Source: Aquabacterium sp.
Lineage (GTDB): Bacteria > Pseudomonadota > Gammaproteobacteria > Burkholderiales > Burkholderiaceae_C
DNA: 64,000 nt
Assembly: GCA_030654395.1 (NCBI GenBank)
Contig: JAURXM010000131.1
Coordinates: forward strand, 372,001-436,000
Direction: 5' to 3'
A program made the position numbers and the translations under genes. Position 1 is the stretch's first letter. Every line of letters starts with the position of its first letter. Shown here piece after piece: positions 62,641 through 64,000 of the stretch. The notes beneath the pieces are model-generated. The model did not search any database. It was not told where the DNA came from and was given only the letters and a program-made list of their open reading frames with translations.

Positions 62641-63543
62641 ATGCTCAATTGGATTAAAAAGGCCAGCCTCTGGCTAGGCGTGATCGCCTTGACCAGTTTG
62701 GTGCAGCACGCCATCGCAGCTGACTCGCCACACGACGCAGCCATGGTCAGCGCCATGAAGGCTGTGCAAGCCAGCCAAGTCACAGGTCCGTCGGACATCA
62801 AGCTGCGTGACCAGGCCACGCTCAAGCTGCCCGCGGGCTATATCTGGGTACCTGAACCGGCTGCAAGTGAGTTGATGAAGGCCATGGGCAACCACCCCGA
62901 CGATCGGGAACTGGGCTTGGTCTTCCCGCAACGCGATGAAGAGGGCTGGATGCTGGTGGCGAGCTATGAAAAATCCGGCTACATCAAAGACGATGACGCC
63001 AAGGAATGGAACGTCGACGACCTGTTCAAGAGCCTCAAAGAAGGCACAGAGGCGGCCAACAGTGAGCGCAAAGAACAAGGCTTTCCTGAACTAGAAATCG
63101 TTGGGTGGGTTGAAAAGCCCACTTACGCTGCAGGGTCACACAGCTTGATTTGGTCCATGTCAGCCAAACAAAAAAGTGCCGCTGCTGATGCGCCGATGAG
63201 CATCAACTACAACACCTATGCCTTGGGCCGCGAGGGCTATATCACCCTCAACCTGATCACCGGCTTGAACGCCATAGGGCAAGACAAACAGCATGCGCAA
63301 GCCTTGCTCAGCGCCTTGCAATTTGAAGACGGCAAGCGGTACGCTGACTTCAACTCGTCCACCGACAAAACCGCTGAATACGGTTTAGCAGCACTGGTCG
63401 GTGGGCTGGCAGCGAAAAAACTGGGCATGTTTGCACTGGCCGCGGGCTTCTTTGCCAAGTTCGCTAAATTGTTCCTCTTGGCTGGCGCAGGCTTCATGGC
63501 CGTTTTCACCAAATTCTTCAAGAAAAACAAAAACCAAGGTTGA
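62641..63543 (+). CDS. DUF2167 membrane protein
   Basis: The 300-residue protein has a signal peptide (about 1-27, AIA) and an N-terminal periplasmic DUF2167 domain with VFPQRDEEGWMLVASYEKSGYIKDDDAKEWNVDDLFKSLKEGTE and WSMSAKQKS...INYNTYALGREGYITLNLITG. A hydrophobic C-terminus (about 250-292) is rich in Ala/Phe/Lys (AALVGGLAAKKLGMFALAAGFFAKFAKLFLLAGAGFMAVFTKFFKK). The family has unknown function and often neighbours a site-2 protease, as here. It begins 2 nt after purN and ends 3 nt before the M50 protease gene. Confidence 0.92.
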   Translation: MLNWIKKASLWLGVIALTSLVQHAIAADSPHDAAMVSAMKAVQASQVTGPSDIKLRDQATLKLPAGYIWVPEPAASELMKAMGNHPDDRELGLVFPQRDEEGWMLVASYEKSGYIKDDDAKEWNVDDLFKSLKEGTEAANSERKEQGFPELEIVGWVEKPTYAAGSHSLIWSMSAKQKSAAADAPMSINYNTYALGREGYITLNLITGLNAIGQDKQHAQALLSALQFEDGKRYADFNSSTDKTAEYGLAALVGGLAAKKLGMFALAAGFFAKFAKLFLLAGAGFMAVFTKFFKKNKNQG

Positions 63544-63546
63544 GGG

Positions 63547-64000
63547 ATGTTCAAGCTGCTCTTGCTGATTTTCAGCGTATTCAAGTTCAGCAAGCTGCTG
63601 ACCACCGGCGGCACCATGCTGATCTCGGTTGTGGTGTATGCCTTCATCTTTGGCTGGCGCTACGCTGTGGGCTTTGTGGCGCTGCTGTTCGTGCACGAGA
63701 TGGGGCATTTCTTGGCTGCGAGGCAACGTGGCCTGAACGTAGGCGCACCAACATTCATCCCCTTCGTCGGCGCATGGATTGAGCTCAAAGACCTGCCCCA
63801 TGACGCAGAGACGGAAGCCTATGTCGGCCTAGCCGGCCCGCTGGTGGGCTCTTTGGGTGCACTGGCTTGCTACTTCGTGGCACGTGACATGGGTCCGCAG
63901 GGGCACTGGCTGCTGGCCGTGTCATACGCAGGCTTCTTTTTGAATCTGTTCAACCTGATCCCGCTGTCCCCGCTTGATGGTGGACGCATCACGGCGGTGC
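63547..64000 (+). CDS. Site-2 protease family (M50) peptidase, truncated by window edge
   Basis: About 151 residues are visible from ATG 63547; the rest lies beyond the window. Hydrophobic helices surround the zinc-binding HEMGH motif (about 58-62, VHEMGHFLAARQRG), and the second conserved piece is NLFNLIPLSPLDGGRI near the visible end, where the Asp is the third zinc ligand. Intramembrane metalloproteases of this kind cut anti-sigma factors or other membrane proteins. It is the partner gene of the DUF2167 protein, 3 nt downstream. A possible regulatory role is inferred from family. Confidence 0.93.
   Translation, partial: MFKLLLLIFSVFKFSKLLTTGGTMLISVVVYAFIFGWRYAVGFVALLFVHEMGHFLAARQRGLNVGAPTFIPFVGAWIELKDLPHDAETEAYVGLAGPLVGSLGALACYFVARDMGPQGHWLLAVSYAGFFLNLFNLIPLSPLDGGRITAV

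Overview
The window looks like a chromosomal stretch from a betaproteobacterium of the order Burkholderiales, probably a freshwater or soil relative of the Comamonadaceae. This rests on family content: an intracellular PHA depolymerase, three PEP-CTERM proteins, a DUF3717/DUF1289 protein, an orphan RnfB, minCDE followed by a lone ParA, and a long-form TrpRS. GC content is high by eye (about 60%, not counted). No rRNA, tRNA, CRISPR array, insertion sequence or prophage was seen. Genes are tightly packed; the only gene-free gap above 300 nt is 1948-2262.

Layout. 1-12.8 kb: the end of a PhoX-like phosphatase, PEP-CTERM proteins, PHA depolymerase, an RnfB-like ferredoxin, a secreted ExeM-type nuclease with an RTX tail, a lemA/TPM membrane operon ending in nth, a PEP-CTERM GDSL hydrolase and an SDR protein. 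12.8-17.2 kb: a ferredoxin-flavin reductase, a chemoreceptor, a HIT protein, an orphan Hcp and a pilin-like protein. 17.2-22.7 kb (minus strand): a small possible RHH regulator, an aldehyde dehydrogenase and livHMGF. 22.7-30.2 kb (plus): an S4 protein, acyl-CoA synthetase, a GAF/PAS/GGDEF protein, malonyl-CoA synthetase, a class II aldolase-like protein and an anchored protein. 30.2-35.4 kb: acyltransferase, ABC exporter, HxlR regulator with its probable target operon, Tim44-like protein. 35.5-42.4 kb: dbpA, ygiQ, minCDE, parA. 42.4-45.6 kb: a LuxI/FeeM-like acyltransferase next to a multi-TM hybrid histidine kinase. 45.6-57.3 kb: DUF808, HDOD, dusC, mipA, ylqF, a UvrD-like helicase, a TetR regulator with a DUF1571-like target, a NYN/LOTUS protein and glnS. 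57.3-64 kb: a GNAT-like protein, DUF3717/DUF1289, trpS, a Tat-type ketosteroid-dehydrogenase-like flavoprotein, purN, and a DUF2167 plus site-2-protease pair cut by the window edge.

Themes. Carbon storage and acyl-CoA chemistry recur (phaZ, two CoA ligases, aldehyde dehydrogenase, thioesterase, LPLAT). PhoX plus an extracellular nuclease would suit phosphorus scavenging. The best candidate for an undescribed system is the acyltransferase/hybrid-kinase neighbourhood at 42.4-45.6 kb, which could be a signal synthase with its sensor. Regulatory palindromes were found in front of the HxlR, TetR, RHH/S4 and acyltransferase genes. Seven of eleven convergent gene pairs overlap at their 3' ends, so most leave no room for a conventional terminator between them.
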